Part shown: piece by piece, positions 15,756 through 22,368 of the stretch | How positions within the stretch are numbered: position 1 is the first letter of the stretch | How the letters are laid out: every line of letters begins with the position of its first letter | DNA from: Weeksellaceae bacterium | GTDB taxonomy: Bacteria > Bacteroidota > Bacteroidia > Flavobacteriales > Weeksellaceae | Direction of reading: 5' to 3' | NCBI GenBank assembly: GCA_019459455.1 | Contig: JAIBEX010000004.1 | Coordinates: 32,233-96,232, forward strand | DNA: 64,000 bases | Made by a program: the position numbers and the translations under genes | The notes under the pieces: generated by a model | Told to the model about the DNA's origin: nothing | What the model saw: only the letters and a program-made list of their open reading frames with translations | Database searches by the model: none

Positions 15756-16577
15756 TTAATGTTTGCAGTTTTTTTCGTATTCTAAAACAATGCCTGTGTA
15801 CAATTTCATGTAGAACTCCATCATATATGTACCGATCAATTTCTGGGTGCCGGCAAAGCCAAGTCTTTGTTCGCGACCGTCCTTCATGGCTTTTTTACGC
15901 ACGGCCATCCAATCCTGACTAAACTGTTTACGAAACACTTTATCCTGCATTTTGCTGTATAAAGAATCAAGGTAAACATTGAAGTCGGAGCAGCCACTAC
16001 CTACCATTCGGAAGGCTTCCACCATTTTTTCATCTATCCTGCCTATGTTTAGGAGGTTAAGGCGGTCGTAGTCAATGGGCATTATAGCAAATTCATCTTT
16101 TGCATTTCTTAAATAGATTTTAGTGTTGCCATAAGAACATACATTATTAGTACAGGAATACATGGTGGAGCCGTAGATTTTAATTTTACCATCATATAAC
16201 AATGGCTGCCAGGAATCATAAGCTTTATCCGTCACTTCACCCTTAGCGTTAATTGCTTTCAGTTTCAGGCGCTCCAATCCCAGTTTTTCGTCTTCATACT
16301 CATCCAGGAATTTCACTTTTTTCACCTCTTTAGCATCCACTTTCAACAATTTGCTTTCTGGATCCAGTTTATATTCAAAATGGTAGATATCAGAACCTTT
16401 CATAAAAGCGTAAAAACTTTCCGTTGGATAAGTATATCCATAAAACAAGATAGGTTTTTCAGACCCATCGTTCATCGTGAAAACTGCGCGGGAGTAATTA
16501 TCTTTTGCTTTCTTCTTTTGGGCAGATATTCCCGAAAGGGTTCCGACAAGCAGGAAACACAGTAAAATTCTCTTCAT
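15756..16577 (-). CDS. Secreted protein of unknown function, paralogue B
   Basis: The 273-residue protein has a clear signal peptide ending SGISAQ (residues 1-20). It is a diverged tandem copy of the neighbouring gene: LLYDGKIKIYGSTMYSC, AFRMVGSGCSDFNVYL and EYEKNC align with paralogue A. All four mature cysteines (142, 147, 196 and the one near 271) keep their spacing. A second conserved block at the N-terminus begins with a (F)xMxDGS pattern. The family is unknown to me. Separate promoters and terminators show the two copies are expressed independently. Confidence 0.75.
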   Translation of the reverse strand: MKRILLCFLLVGTLSGISAQKKKAKDNYSRAVFTMNDGSEKPILFYGYTYPTESFYAFMKGSDIYHFEYKLDPESKLLKVDAKEVKKVKFLDEYEDEKLGLERLKLKAINAKGEVTDKAYDSWQPLLYDGKIKIYGSTMYSCTNNVCSYGNTKIYLRNAKDEFAIMPIDYDRLNLLNIGRIDEKMVEAFRMVGSGCSDFNVYLDSLYSKMQDKVFRKQFSQDWMAVRKKAMKDGREQRLGFAGTQKLIGTYMMEFYMKLYTGIVLEYEKNCKH

Positions 16578-16594
16578 ATGGTTTTTGTTATTAT

Positions 16595-16602
16595 CAAATC
16601 TA
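16595..16602 (-). promoter_or_regulatory. TAnnTTTG promoter element (TAGATTTG) for secreted paralogue B
   Basis: It is 17 bases upstream of the ATG at 16577, matching the arrangement of paralogue A. Confidence 0.65.
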
Positions 16603-16625
16603 ATAATAAATATTGATGTAGAAGC

Positions 16626-17183
16626 TTATTTCTTACAGTGACAGTCCACGATATGATCATCCACCATTCCTGTTGCCTGCATATGGGCATAAACCACGGT
16701 AGAACCTAAGAATTTAAAGCCGCGTTTCTTTAAATCTTTCGAGAGGGCGTCAGAAATCTCACTGGTCGCAGGGATGTCCTTCAGCACAATGGGTCTGTTA
16801 ACTATGGGTTTATGGCCTACAAAGTTCCATATGTATTCAGAAAAACTGCCGAACTCCTCCTGAACCTCCATAAACCGGCGGGCATTATTCACGGTAGCGA
16901 GGATTTTCAGCCTGTTCCGTATAATGCCGGCATCCTGCATCAGGTCATCTATTTTGGAAGCGTCATAAGCGGCTATTTTTGTGTAATCAAAACGGTCGAA
17001 GGCTTTCCTGAAATTTTCTCTTTTCCTTAGGATGGTGTACCACGAAAGCCCCGCCTGAAAACTTTCCAGCACGAGGAATTCAAATATGGTCTCATCATCA
17101 TACACCGGTGTTCCCCATTCTTCATCGTGATACGATCTGTACAGGTCGTCCTTCTCGCACCAGCCACATCTGATTTTATCCAT
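16626..17183 (-). CDS. tag: DNA-3-methyladenine glycosylase I
   Basis: The 185-residue helix-hairpin-helix base-excision enzyme removes 3-methyladenine from alkylated DNA. The zinc-binding residues of the Tag family are in place: Cys in RCGWC at the N-terminus, His in YHDEEWG, and His and Cys in the C-terminal DDHIVDCHC. FQAGLSWYTILRKRENF carries the conserved substrate-pocket residues. The length is normal. A TATCTTTA near-consensus element lies about 20 bases upstream. No operon partner is apparent. Confidence 0.95.
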   Translation of the reverse strand: MDKIRCGWCEKDDLYRSYHDEEWGTPVYDDETIFEFLVLESFQAGLSWYTILRKRENFRKAFDRFDYTKIAAYDASKIDDLMQDAGIIRNRLKILATVNNARRFMEVQEEFGSFSEYIWNFVGHKPIVNRPIVLKDIPATSEISDALSKDLKKRGFKFLGSTVVYAHMQATGMVDDHIVDCHCKK

Positions 17184-17422
17184 GAGTTTTCTTTTAATGT
17201 AAAGATAAATAAACTTGCTCAGCGCCTATTTTACTTTATTTGTCTAATTACGATAATATAGAAACGATTTTGTTAACATTTGTTTATTTTTTTTCTTAAT
17301 TAATCATAAAACCGATAAGTTAAATGAGTTTAACATAACCTTAACTAAATTCGGAATGTTAATTGTTGTACTTGAATCCACAACACAAAATCACAAAATA
17401 TTAATTTTTAAAATTCGAAAAA

Positions 17423-17734
17423 ATGGACAATCAAGATTACAACAAAGCAGAAAACGCGTTAGACAAAGCCAAATGGACAGCTAATGACTATGCTGACCGA
17501 GCCAAAGATTACATCCGCGAGCAAAGAAACAATAACGAAGAACCTACAGCAGAAGGATGGATGGAGAGAGCAAAACATAACATTTCTGATGCGTGGGAAG
17601 ACACAAAGGATGCTGTTTCCGATGCATGGGAAAAAACAAAAGACTGGACCGACGACGCTTGGGACGACACAAAAGACGCAGCAGATGATGTTGCTGATAA
17701 AACAAAAGATACCTGGAAGGACTCCACCAACTAA
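17423..17734 (+). CDS. Small 11-residue-repeat (LEA-like) hydrophilic protein
   Basis: This 103-residue, highly charged protein has no cysteine and no signal peptide. Residues 55-98 are four consecutive 11-residue units: SDAWEDTKDAV, SDAWEKTKDWT, DDAWDDTKDAA, DDVADKTKDTW. An 11-residue period with Ala/Trp on one face and Asp/Lys/Thr on the others is the hallmark of group-3 LEA and related amphipathic-helix proteins linked to desiccation or osmotic stress. Function in this organism is inference. The 239-base upstream region has no perfect TAnnTTTG element, which would fit a stress promoter. A strong terminator follows. Confidence 0.8.
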   Translation: MDNQDYNKAENALDKAKWTANDYADRAKDYIREQRNNNEEPTAEGWMERAKHNISDAWEDTKDAVSDAWEKTKDWTDDAWDDTKDAADDVADKTKDTWKDSTN

Positions 17735-17754
17735 TAATAATTTATTCATACGAG

Positions 17755-17785
17755 GAGAACCGAAGCAATTCGGTTCTCTTTTTTT
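17755..17785 (+). terminator. Intrinsic terminator after the LEA-like gene
   Basis: The GAGAACCGAA / TTCGGTTCTC stem is followed by seven T residues. Confidence 0.9.
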
Positions 17786-17808
17786 ATGGGCTAAAACAAG
17801 AATTTTCA

Positions 17809-17816
17809 TACATTTG
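17809..17816 (+). promoter_or_regulatory. TAnnTTTG promoter element (TACATTTG) for fabI
   Basis: It is 17 bases upstream of the fabI ATG. Confidence 0.65.
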
Positions 17817-17833
17817 TTTTCAAATTAAATATT

Positions 17834-18655
17834 ATGTCATACGGATTACTAAAAGGAAAAAAAGGAATTATTTTTGGCGCATTGAACAGCCAATCCATTG
17901 CCTGGAAAGTGGCAGAAAAATGTCATGAGGAAGGTGCGGAATTCATTCTGTCCAACGCTCCGATTGCATTGAGGATGGGTGAACTGAACGGTCTGGCCGA
18001 GAAAACCGGATCCGAGGTGATAGGTGCTGATGCAACTTCGGTAGAGGATTTGGAAAAGCTTTTTGATACCGCCATCGCCAACTTCGGTAAAATCGATTTT
18101 ATCCTTCATTCCATAGGCATGTCCGTTAACGTAAGAAAAGGAAAACACTATACCGAAATGAACTACGACTGGCTGGAAAAGGGTTGGGACATTTCGGCGG
18201 TATCCTTCCATAAAGTAATGCGTGTTGCATGGGAAAAAGACTGTATGAATGACTGGGGTTCTATTTTGGCCTTAACCTATATCGCTGCCCAAAGGACTTT
18301 CCCTGATTATAATGACATGTCCGACAACAAGGCTTATCTGGAAAGTATTGCGAGAACTTTTGGATACTACTGGGGCGAGAAAGCAAAGGTTAGGGTAAAC
18401 ACCATCTCACAATCCCCTACCATGACTACTGCCGGAAGCGGTGTAAAAGGGTTTGGTGGATTTTTCGGTTATGCAGATGATATGTCGCCGCTTGGAAATG
18501 CTTCTGCGGAAGACTGCGCAAATTACTGTGTAACCATGTTCAGTGACCTCACGAAAATGGTAACCATGCAGAACCTTTTCCATGACGGAGGTTTCAGCAA
18601 TACCGGTGTATCCCAGAAGGTGGTTAATAAGTATGACACCAACGCGCCTGAATAA
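17834..18655 (+). CDS. fabI: Enoyl-[acyl-carrier-protein] reductase (NADH), FabI type
   Basis: The 273-residue short-chain-dehydrogenase-like enzyme catalyses the last step of each fatty acid elongation cycle. The N-terminus MSYGLLKGKKGIIFGALNSQ with SIAW is the FabI dinucleotide-binding variant. The catalytic Tyr-x6-Lys is YNDMSDNKA, followed by KVRVNTISQSPTMTTAGSG. The substrate-loop region is somewhat diverged from the proteobacterial form (DMSDN in place of NVMGL), as expected in Bacteroidota. A terminator shared with the convergent peptidase gene follows. Confidence 0.93.
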   Translation: MSYGLLKGKKGIIFGALNSQSIAWKVAEKCHEEGAEFILSNAPIALRMGELNGLAEKTGSEVIGADATSVEDLEKLFDTAIANFGKIDFILHSIGMSVNVRKGKHYTEMNYDWLEKGWDISAVSFHKVMRVAWEKDCMNDWGSILALTYIAAQRTFPDYNDMSDNKAYLESIARTFGYYWGEKAKVRVNTISQSPTMTTAGSGVKGFGGFFGYADDMSPLGNASAEDCANYCVTMFSDLTKMVTMQNLFHDGGFSNTGVSQKVVNKYDTNAPE

Positions 18656-18677
18656 TTTTAACTAAAAATGATAAAAG

Positions 18678-18708
18678 AATCCGTTCCTGACCGAACGGAT
18701 TTTTTTTT
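18678..18708. terminator. Intrinsic terminator between fabI and the M28 peptidase
   Basis: An AATCCGTTC / GAACGGATT stem is followed by eight T on the plus strand and preceded by an A-rich stretch, so it can serve both convergent genes. Confidence 0.85.
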
Positions 18709-20050
18709 ATCTGGAAACTTTCGGAATTACCGGCAAACTTACATTTCCGGATTCTGAAATGCTCTGGACCGCGAACAGGAAATTATCCTTAGACATTGGG
18801 ATGGTTGCAGAGGTCTCTTTTATGAATATCTTTTGAGTCCAGACAGAACTGTCGGTTTCCCGAACCAACACATAATATCCTTTGACCTTTCCTGAAACTG
18901 GCTGTTCCCAACTGAGTCTGGTGGAATTGGAAAGTTCCTTTACATCCATCCTCACGTTTTGAGGCCGTGCCGGAGCTTTTGCCAGATTTGCGAGAACTGC
19001 TATGTTCACTGCTGTATTTGTTTTAAGGTAGTCGAAATCCATGAACTCAATCAAATCGCCATAGTTTTTTCCTTTTTCAGACCGTACATCCTGGTGCTGA
19101 TGATCATAATTTTCATAATAATCGGTTAACCGGACCGCAGTAAATCCCTGGCCGACAAACGGGGTGTGATCGCCACCGCGTAAAAAACGGTCGTTGCGGT
19201 AGATGAGTTTAATATCTATATTGGTAACGTACTTTTCTCCAATTTCTTTTACATATCTGGCGAGCTGCCTCGCATTGCCATCGTTTTCCAATCCAAGGTT
19301 TCTAATACCGGCGGCAGATTTGTCAGTTTCAAAAGCCGCCAAGCCTTCGCTGAACACCCTGAGTTTGGGAATGCCTGAGTTTTTGGGAGCATCAAAACTG
19401 TTGTTTCCAATCATGTCATTATTCAGCACCGCTTCTATTTCCCAGTTTTCGGCTTTTGCTTTATCGGCCATCATTTTGGCTCCCAGCAGTCCCTGTTCTT
19501 CGCCGCTGAATGCGACAAACAGAATAGAGGCGGGAAATTTTGAAACACTCAGTATCCTTGCACTTTCAATCACTGCAGCCACTCCACTCCCATCGTCGTT
19601 TGCTCCCGGTGCAGAAATTTTTGCATCCATCACCTCTGACGACCTGGAATCCAGATGCGCTGATATTATAAAAAGTCTTTTGTCCTTTGGATCTGTTCCT
19701 TTTAAATGTGCTACCGGATTTCCGAGACTGGTAACCCGACTTATCCGTTTACCGTCAGGCTGTAATTCCCCGCTCTGCAGATAAACCTCCATTCGTCCAC
19801 CGGATTTTCTAGCATACGTATTGAATTTGGAAAGCACCCAGTTTCTGGCGGCACCGATCCCTGCCGCTTTATCTGTGGTAGAACTCATCGTGTGTCGGGT
19901 TCCGAAACTAACCAGTTTTTCAACATGGGCTTTAAGAGAGTCTTTGCTGACCTTTTTCACCAGCGTTGAAATTTCCTGGTCTCTGTCTGCTTCCTGAGCA
20001 CTTAAATTGACTGCCAACAGTAAAAACATGATAAAAAGGGTGCGTTTCAT
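18707..20050 (-). CDS. Secreted M28-family zinc metallopeptidase with C-terminal fibronectin III domain
   Basis: The 447-residue exported peptidase has a signal peptide MKRTLFIMFLLLAVNLSAQ. The M28 catalytic core has the metal ligands His and Asp in ISAHLDSRSS and GANDDGSGVA, the Glu-Glu pair in FSGEEQGLLGA, Asp in VLNNDMIGNN and His in GGDHTPF. Residues from about 360 (PARPQNVRMDV to the end) look like one fibronectin type III domain. It probably trims peptides outside the inner membrane as an aminopeptidase. No T9SS C-terminal sorting domain is visible, so it is likely periplasmic. Confidence 0.88.
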   Translation of the reverse strand: MKRTLFIMFLLLAVNLSAQEADRDQEISTLVKKVSKDSLKAHVEKLVSFGTRHTMSSTTDKAAGIGAARNWVLSKFNTYARKSGGRMEVYLQSGELQPDGKRISRVTSLGNPVAHLKGTDPKDKRLFIISAHLDSRSSEVMDAKISAPGANDDGSGVAAVIESARILSVSKFPASILFVAFSGEEQGLLGAKMMADKAKAENWEIEAVLNNDMIGNNSFDAPKNSGIPKLRVFSEGLAAFETDKSAAGIRNLGLENDGNARQLARYVKEIGEKYVTNIDIKLIYRNDRFLRGGDHTPFVGQGFTAVRLTDYYENYDHQHQDVRSEKGKNYGDLIEFMDFDYLKTNTAVNIAVLANLAKAPARPQNVRMDVKELSNSTRLSWEQPVSGKVKGYYVLVRETDSSVWTQKIFIKETSATIPMSKDNFLFAVQSISESGNVSLPVIPKVSR

Positions 20051-20289
20051 AAAGATGATAATTTTGTTGATGGATAAAGAGCCTCTGAATTAACATCATA
20101 AAAGTATGAAAAATAAAAGTGAAATTAACTGTTCTCTGAAAACCCGAAGCGCAGCGTTGAAAGCCTGGAAAAGCATCAACATCAGCAGCTGCAATTCGGG
20201 GGGTCCAAGAGCATTTATTGTTCATATTTAGCCAGAAAAAATTTCGTCACCTTTCCGAAAAATCTTAATTTTAACCAAAACAAAAAATT

Positions 20290-21471
20290 ATGTCATATTA
20301 CCCGCTCACCACTATTCCGGACTACTTTTTAATGGATGATCTTTTAACCGATGAACACAAATTAATAAGGCAGTCGGTACGGGATTGGGTGGAGAGTTTC
20401 GTTATGCCGAAGATCGATGACGCGGCACAGAACCATACCGATATTCCTGACCTAATGAAAGAGCTGGGAGCCATTGGAGCCCTGGGACCTTACATACCGG
20501 AAGAATACGGGGGATCAGGCCTGGACCAGATTTCCTACGGAATAATCATGCAGGAACTTGAAAGGGGCGATTCGGCAGTTCGGTCTGCTGCTTCTGTGCA
20601 AAGTTCCCTAGTCATGTTTCCCATAAACGAATACGGTTCAGAAGAGCAGAAAAAGAAATTTTTACCAAAACTCGCAACAGGCGAAATGATTGGTGCTTTC
20701 GGACTTACGGAACCCAATCACGGTTCTGATCCGGGATCAATGGAGACTTATTTTAAGGACAACGGCGACCATTATCTTTTGACCGGTGCTAAAATGTGGA
20801 TTACAAACGCACCGCTTTGCGATATTGCCGTTGTTTGGGCAAAGAATGAAGAGGGAAAAGTTCAGGGACTTATCGTAGAACGCGGATTTGAAGGCTTCAC
20901 TACGCCGGAAACCCATAACAAATGGAGTCTGCGCGCTTCCAAGACCGGGGAACTGGTCTTTAATAACGTTAAGGTTCCGAAAGAGAATCTTCTGCCAAAC
21001 GTTTCCGGGCTGAAAGGACCACTCTCCTGCCTTAATTCTGCCCGTTACGGGATTTCCTGGGGGGTGATCGGTGCGGCAATAGACTGTTACTGCACGGCCT
21101 TACAATATGCGAAGGAAAGAAAACAGTTTGGAAAACCGATTGCAGGGTTTCAGCTTCAGCAGAAAAAACTGGCTGAGTTCCTGACCGAAATCACGAAGGC
21201 ACAGTTGCTATGCATGCAGTTGGGAACGCTTAAAAATAACCATAAGGCCACGCCGGCGCAGATTTCAATGGCCAAAAGGAATAATGTAAAGATGGCGATC
21301 GATATCGCCAGGGAAAGCCGACAGATCCTCGGTGGAATGGGTATTATGGGGGAATTCCCGATGATGCGTCACGCCGCCAACCTGGAATCGGTAATCACCT
21401 ACGAAGGAACGCACGATGTGCACCTGCTCATTACCGGAATGGATGTTACGGGGATTAACGCGTTTTCTTAA
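20290..21471 (+). CDS. gcdH: Glutaryl-CoA dehydrogenase-like acyl-CoA dehydrogenase
   Basis: The 393-residue FAD enzyme is most like glutaryl-CoA dehydrogenase of lysine and tryptophan breakdown. The block RSAASVQSSLVMFPI is characteristic of GCDH, with an arginine that binds the glutaryl carboxylate. GAFGLTEPNHGSDPGSM, QFGKPIAGFQLQQKKLAEF and the catalytic glutamate in TYEGTHDVH are present. The start at 20290 (MSYYPLTTIPDYF) has no close TAnnTTTG element. Directly downstream lies a lone repeat and an AT-rich three-ORF block of probably foreign origin. Confidence 0.9.
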   Translation: MSYYPLTTIPDYFLMDDLLTDEHKLIRQSVRDWVESFVMPKIDDAAQNHTDIPDLMKELGAIGALGPYIPEEYGGSGLDQISYGIIMQELERGDSAVRSAASVQSSLVMFPINEYGSEEQKKKFLPKLATGEMIGAFGLTEPNHGSDPGSMETYFKDNGDHYLLTGAKMWITNAPLCDIAVVWAKNEEGKVQGLIVERGFEGFTTPETHNKWSLRASKTGELVFNNVKVPKENLLPNVSGLKGPLSCLNSARYGISWGVIGAAIDCYCTALQYAKERKQFGKPIAGFQLQQKKLAEFLTEITKAQLLCMQLGTLKNNHKATPAQISMAKRNNVKMAIDIARESRQILGGMGIMGEFPMMRHAANLESVITYEGTHDVHLLITGMDVTGINAFS

Positions 21472-21483
21472 TGGGGCGTTATT

Positions 21484-21528
21484 CCAACTGTTGACTTTGA
21501 CGTATTCAGGAACTGAGCCAAAAGCTCT
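21484..21528 (+). repeat. Lone copy of the repeat found beside the tyrosine recombinase
   Basis: CCAACTG, then CTTTGACG, ATT, GG, and ACTGAGCCAAAAGCTC align in order with 63955-64000, differing at only a handful of positions. It ends in the small hairpin GAGC-CAAAA-GCTC plus TTTT, so it may also terminate gcdH transcription. Confidence 0.75.
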
Positions 21529-21587
21529 TTTCGGAACTAGGAAGATGCCGGGCGATTACTGTACATAAGCTGAAAAACGAACTAAAA

Positions 21588-21737
21588 GTGATAAAAAAGT
21601 TACTAATTGGAATTTTATTACTCGGAATAATATCCATAATCGGATATTTCGTTTTTATGGCAAACTTTGATATTTTTGACGAACCAACTGAAACGGAATT
21701 AAAAGCGGAATACGATTACGAAGGTTTGCGGAAGTAA
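21588..21737 (+). CDS. Small membrane-anchored ORF (49 aa, GTG start)
   Basis: A 49-codon frame begins with GTG and reads KKLLIGILLLGIISIIGYFVF, a single membrane helix, followed by an acidic tail ending DYEGLRK. It stops two bases before the next ATG, in a different frame. Continuing in the other frame gives EVIMTETTGNATANKS, which reads naturally as a continuation, so the two may be halves of one frameshifted gene resembling the DUF5412 family. No homology could be confirmed. Confidence 0.45.
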   Translation: MIKKLLIGILLLGIISIIGYFVFMANFDIFDEPTETELKAEYDYEGLRK

Positions 21738-21739
21738 TA

Positions 21740-22000
21740 ATGACCGAAACGACTGGAAATGCTACTGCGAATAAGTCCATTCATACTTACGCAACTGAAT
21801 GTAATAACGAAGGAATAATTGAGCATGAACCAATCTTTTTAGCAAGTGCTGGCTTTATTAAATCAAAAGATGTGAGTTTTGAGTGGAAAAATTTTAATAC
21901 TTTGACAATTAGGTACAATAAAAAGTTAGTGGTTTTCAAAGAAAAATCAGAATCAGAATGTGTAAACCCGAAAATAATATTTGAATATATAAAAGAATAA
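21740..22000 (+). CDS. Hypothetical 86-aa protein, possibly the 3' part of a frameshifted DUF5412-like gene
   Basis: The sequence has GNATANKSIH near the start and VSFEWKNFNTLTIRY, FKEKS and KIIFEYIKE at the end. This pattern of short strands resembles DUF5412-type proteins, which usually begin with a membrane helix. That helix is present in the preceding frame (21588-21737), suggesting a one-base frameshift. The following gene starts on the next base after the stop. AT-rich codon use differs from the surrounding core genes. Confidence 0.5.
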   Translation: MTETTGNATANKSIHTYATECNNEGIIEHEPIFLASAGFIKSKDVSFEWKNFNTLTIRYNKKLVVFKEKSESECVNPKIIFEYIKE

Positions 22001-22228
22001 ATGACAACGTTTTTGAAAACATTTCGATTCCTATTAATTGTAATGCTATCAATAATAATACTGCTATCAACTTATTTTATAATTGATAGATATGTATTTA
22101 CCCCAAATATGAAAGGAATTAGTCCTGTTGATATTAAAAACATTTTGATTTATTTAGTAACGCCTTTAACCATTGTAATATTAGTTGTTTGGTTTGTTGA
22201 GAAATGGACAAAAACAATAAAAAAGTAA
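22001..22228 (+). CDS. Hypothetical 75-aa protein with two membrane helices
   Basis: Hydrophobic segments at about residues 8-27 (FRFLLIVMLSIIILLSTYF) and 48-66 (ILIYLVTPLTIVILVVWF) flank a short polar loop. A basic C-terminus WTKTIKK follows. No family is recognised. Its ATG abuts the previous stop, so the two are cotranslated. It lies inside the AT-rich block between the short repeats. Confidence 0.5.
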   Translation: MTTFLKTFRFLLIVMLSIIILLSTYFIIDRYVFTPNMKGISPVDIKNILIYLVTPLTIVILVVWFVEKWTKTIKK

Positions 22229-22328
22229 AAGCCAGTGTACAAAGCTAAATTGACTCACTTTAATTTCCAGCCGGTTGAGAAGACAAGTTTTGAGATTTAC
22301 AATTGGAGCACCGATCCGATGAATGCAC

Positions 22329-22358
22329 AAAAAAAAGGATCCGAAACCGAACCCTTTT
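22329..22358 (-). terminator. Probable intrinsic terminator after ccsBA
   Basis: In the minus-strand RNA, AAAAAGGGUU can pair with GGAUCCUUUUU (two G-U pairs), with a short loop and a U-run of seven. Confidence 0.6.
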
Positions 22359-22368
22359 TAAAAGCGTA

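Larger units (their letters stand above)
21560..22246 (+). mobile_element. Candidate gene cassette: three small ORFs between TGTACA(T)AAGCT repeats
   Basis: TGTACATAAGCT (21560-21571) and TGTACAAAGCT (22236-22246) bracket about 665 bases that are visibly more AT-rich than the surroundings. They carry three tightly packed short genes in one direction and no transposase. A recombinase-linked repeat lies just upstream. The arrangement is cassette-like, but its boundaries and mobility are inferred. Confidence 0.45.

Noticed and set aside
19203..19784. 193-codon frame opposite the M28 peptidase
   Set aside because: Antisense shadow of a well-supported gene.
20106..20231. 41-codon ORF on the plus strand between the M28 peptidase and gcdH
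   Set aside because: It has an ATG and a plausible composition but no promoter element, no recognised relatives and no coupling to a neighbour. Kept only as a note.
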